Positions 62,140 to 64,000 of a stretch of DNA of 64,000 nt are shown piece by piece. The stretch's first letter is position 1, and every line of letters begins with the position of its first letter. The notes under the pieces were generated by a model. The model saw only the letters and a program-made list of their open reading frames with translations. It ran no database searches and had not been told where the DNA came from. The translations under genes were made by a program, and so were the position numbers. Where the stretch lies: positions 186,001-250,000 of the forward strand of contig NZ_JAHKRC010000004.1 of the NCBI RefSeq assembly GCF_019345465.1, written 5' to 3'. This stretch comes from Pseudomonas sp. NKUCC02_KPG. Lineage in GTDB: Bacteria; Pseudomonadota; Gammaproteobacteria; Pseudomonadales; Pseudomonadaceae.

Positions 62140-63480
62140 ATGCGCCTTGCACCGCCCGAACTCCTCGCCCCTGCCGGCACCCTCAAAAACATGCGATACG
62201 CCTTCGCCTATGGCGCCGACGCGGTGTATGCAGGCCAGCCGCGCTACAGCTTGCGGGTACGCAATAACGAATTCGACCACGCCAATCTGGCCATCGGGAT
62301 CGCCGAAGCCCAGGCGCAGGGCAAACGCTTTTACGTGGTGGTCAATATTGCCCCCCACAACGCCAAGCTGCGCACGTTCCTCAAGGATCTGGAACCGGTA
62401 ATCGCCATGGGCCCGGATGCCCTGATCATGTCCGACCCGGGGCTGATCATGCTGGTGCGCAAAAACTTCCCCCATGTCCCGATTCATTTGTCGGTACAAG
62501 CCAATACGGTCAACTGGGCCAGTGTCGAGTTCTGGCGCCAGCAAGGCCTGAGCCGGATCATCCTGTCCCGCGAGCTGTCGCTGGAAGAGATTGAAGAGAT
62601 TCGCCAACAAGTACCGGACATGGAACTGGAGATCTTCGTCCACGGCGCATTGTGCATGGCCTACTCGGGGCGCTGCCTGTTGTCGGGCTACATGAACAAG
62701 CGCGACGCCAATCAAGGCAGTTGCACCAATGCCTGCCGCTGGAAATACGACACCAAACCGGCCACGGAAAACGAACTGGGCAATATCGTCAATGTGGTCG
62801 AGCCGACCCTGGGCGTGGGTGCACCCACCGACGAAGTGTTCGTACTCAACGAGTCCCAACGCCCGGACGAACAGATGACGGCGTTCGAAGACGAGCACGG
62901 CACTTACATCATGAACTCCAAGGATCTGCGCGCCGTACAGCATGTGGCACGGCTGACCGGGATGGGCGTGCACTCGCTGAAAATCGAGGGCCGAACCAAG
63001 TCGCACTTCTACTGTGCGCGGGCGACTCAGGTGTATCGCAAGGCGATTGATGATGCGGTGGCAGGTCGTGAGTTTGACCGCAGCCTGATGACGGACCTGG
63101 AGTCATTGGCCCAACGCGGTTACACCGAAGGGTTTTTGCGGCGCCATGTCCACGATGAATATCAAAACTACCTGCATGGCAGCTCGCTGTCGCACCGCCA
63201 GCAGTTTGTCGGGGAGTTGACCGGCGAACGGCGCAACGGCCTGGCCGAGGTCAAAGTCAAAAACCGCTTTGCCCTGGGTGACCATCTGGAGCTGATGACT
63301 CCCCACGGCAACTACCACTTTGATCTCGACCGGTTACACAACAGCGCGGGCTTGCCGACCCAGGTTGCACCGGGTGACGGCCACACGGTGTACCTGCCGA
63401 TCCCCGAGCAGGTGGACTTGAAGTACGGGTTGTTGATGCGGGACTTGACGGTAAGTGAAGTGATGGAGCGCTCGGCGTGA
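62140..63480 (+). CDS. trhP: tRNA hydroxylation protein TrhP (peptidase U32 family, YegQ)
   Basis: 446-residue U32-family protein. In E. coli YegQ/TrhP makes 5-hydroxyuridine at position 34 of tRNA with prephenate-dependent chemistry. Signature regions: ELLAPAGTLKNMRYAFAYGADAVYAG at the N-terminus (residues 6-31), the U32 signature EIFVHGALCMAYSGRCLLSGYM and the following cysteines in QGSCTNACRWKYD, which bind an iron-sulfur cluster in the family. Length is as in YegQ. No role in the neighbouring sugar cluster is suggested. Confidence 0.92.
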   Translation: MRLAPPELLAPAGTLKNMRYAFAYGADAVYAGQPRYSLRVRNNEFDHANLAIGIAEAQAQGKRFYVVVNIAPHNAKLRTFLKDLEPVIAMGPDALIMSDPGLIMLVRKNFPHVPIHLSVQANTVNWASVEFWRQQGLSRIILSRELSLEEIEEIRQQVPDMELEIFVHGALCMAYSGRCLLSGYMNKRDANQGSCTNACRWKYDTKPATENELGNIVNVVEPTLGVGAPTDEVFVLNESQRPDEQMTAFEDEHGTYIMNSKDLRAVQHVARLTGMGVHSLKIEGRTKSHFYCARATQVYRKAIDDAVAGREFDRSLMTDLESLAQRGYTEGFLRRHVHDEYQNYLHGSSLSHRQQFVGELTGERRNGLAEVKVKNRFALGDHLELMTPHGNYHFDLDRLHNSAGLPTQVAPGDGHTVYLPIPEQVDLKYGLLMRDLTVSEVMERSA

Positions 63481-63484
63481 GCGC

Positions 63485-63536
63485 TGTGGGAGCCGGCTTG
63501 CTCGCGAGAGCATCGCGAGCAAGCCCGCTCCCACAG
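63485..63536. repeat. REP pair (family 1), compact
   Basis: tgtgggagccggcttgctcg and cgagcaagcccgctcccaca, with only a ~10-base interior; lies between convergent trhP and the hydrolase gene and may end both transcripts. Confidence 0.88.
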
Positions 63537-63551
63537 ACTGGGTGATTGCGA

Positions 63552-64000
63552 TTAATCGCGGAACACTTCATCCAGCAGGTTGTGCATCGCCGTAAAGGCA
63601 CGGCTGGAAGTTTTGGCGTCGTACATCATCTTGCCCGGCACATTGGCGTGGGGATCGGTGAAGGAATGCACCGCGCCGCCGTAGCTGGTCAATTGCCAGT
63701 CCACGCTTGCCGCATTCATCTCGGCCTCAAAAACCGGTAGCTGTTCGTTTGGCACCAACGGATCAGAAGCGCCGTGCAACACCAGCACCGCACCCTTGAT
63801 GCTCTGGGCATCGATCGGATTGGGCGTGTCGAGGTTGCCGTGGAAGGACACCGCCGCTTGAAGTGGTGCACCGCTGCGCGCCAGTTCAAGTGAGCAGCAG
63901 CCGCCAAAACAGAAGCCAAAGGTGGCCAGCTTGTTGCTGTCGACCTGGGCCAGGCCCTGATTTTTCAGCATGTCGTACGCTGCCCACATCCGCTTGCGCA
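63552..64000 (-). CDS. Dienelactone hydrolase family protein, 5' part outside the window
   Basis: C-terminal ~148 residues of an alpha/beta hydrolase of the dienelactone hydrolase family. The nucleophile elbow reads FGFCFGGCCSLELA with Cys as nucleophile; catalytic Asp in LHGASDPLVPNEQ and His in GGAVHSFTDPHANVPGKMMYD. The frame stays open to base 64000, so the N-terminus lies to the right; the ATG at 63989 is internal. Substrate unknown; the family ranges from carboxymethylenebutenolidases to general esterases. Confidence 0.9.
   Translation of the reverse strand, partial: RKRMWAAYDMLKNQGLAQVDSNKLATFGFCFGGCCSLELARSGAPLQAAVSFHGNLDTPNPIDAQSIKGAVLVLHGASDPLVPNEQLPVFEAEMNAASVDWQLTSYGGAVHSFTDPHANVPGKMMYDAKTSSRAFTAMHNLLDEVFRD

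Overview
The window looks like a chromosomal segment of a Pseudomonas (gamma-proteobacterium). Three things point to this: the gene order cysG-serS-crcB-rarA-lolA-ftsK-aat-bpt-infA...clpA-clpS-cspD...idh-nudix-mnmA-hflD-purB...aceA-nuoA-N, which matches the well-known Pseudomonas backbone; the fused nuoCD gene; and two families of Pseudomonas-type REP palindromes. I cannot fix the species. No phage, plasmid, CRISPR, rRNA or tRNA gene was seen.

Layout. 1-2318: end of the NAGGN osmoprotectant locus (ngg, M42 peptidase). 2428-9902: minus-strand housekeeping run cysG, serS, crcB, rarA, lolA, ftsK. 10308-12067: aat, bpt, infA. 12068-17527: an accessory magnesium/phosphate block (structured leader, 79-residue small protein, 12-codon leader ORF, mgtA, Na/Pi symporter) inserted between infA and clpA. 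17581-20243: clpA-clpS, then cspD. aat, bpt, clpS and clpA together form the N-degron pathway (leucyl/phenylalanyl tagging, recognition, unfolding). 21189-31496: idh, nudix hydrolase, mnmA, hflD, purB, ribosomal oxygenase, GNAT, an orphan secretin-N protein, aceA. Dimeric icd, expected next to idh, is absent. 32168-47110: the complete 13-gene nuo operon for respiratory complex I, with regulatory-looking palindromes upstream.

47166-50473 is the least ordinary part. It holds an orphan lipoprotein, a DUF4304 protein, and an array of three partly decayed copies of a module made of a REP-like palindrome, a ~300-base non-coding spacer and a small minus-strand gene. The one intact small gene (89 residues) is preceded by an untracked 27-codon upstream ORF whose start region is complementary to the stop/Shine-Dalgarno region of the next gene. 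This would be a neat translational switch.

50474-63536: a TonB-dependent receptor, an AI-2E-type permease, then a hexuronate oxidation and transport cluster: OprD porin, uronate dehydrogenase, aldarolactonase, TRAP transporter dctPQM, EamA transporter, aldose epimerase. The oprD and udh genes carry near-identical promoter/operator regions, which suggests one GntR-type regulator encoded elsewhere. The window closes with trhP (tRNA hydroxylation) and a truncated dienelactone hydrolase gene.
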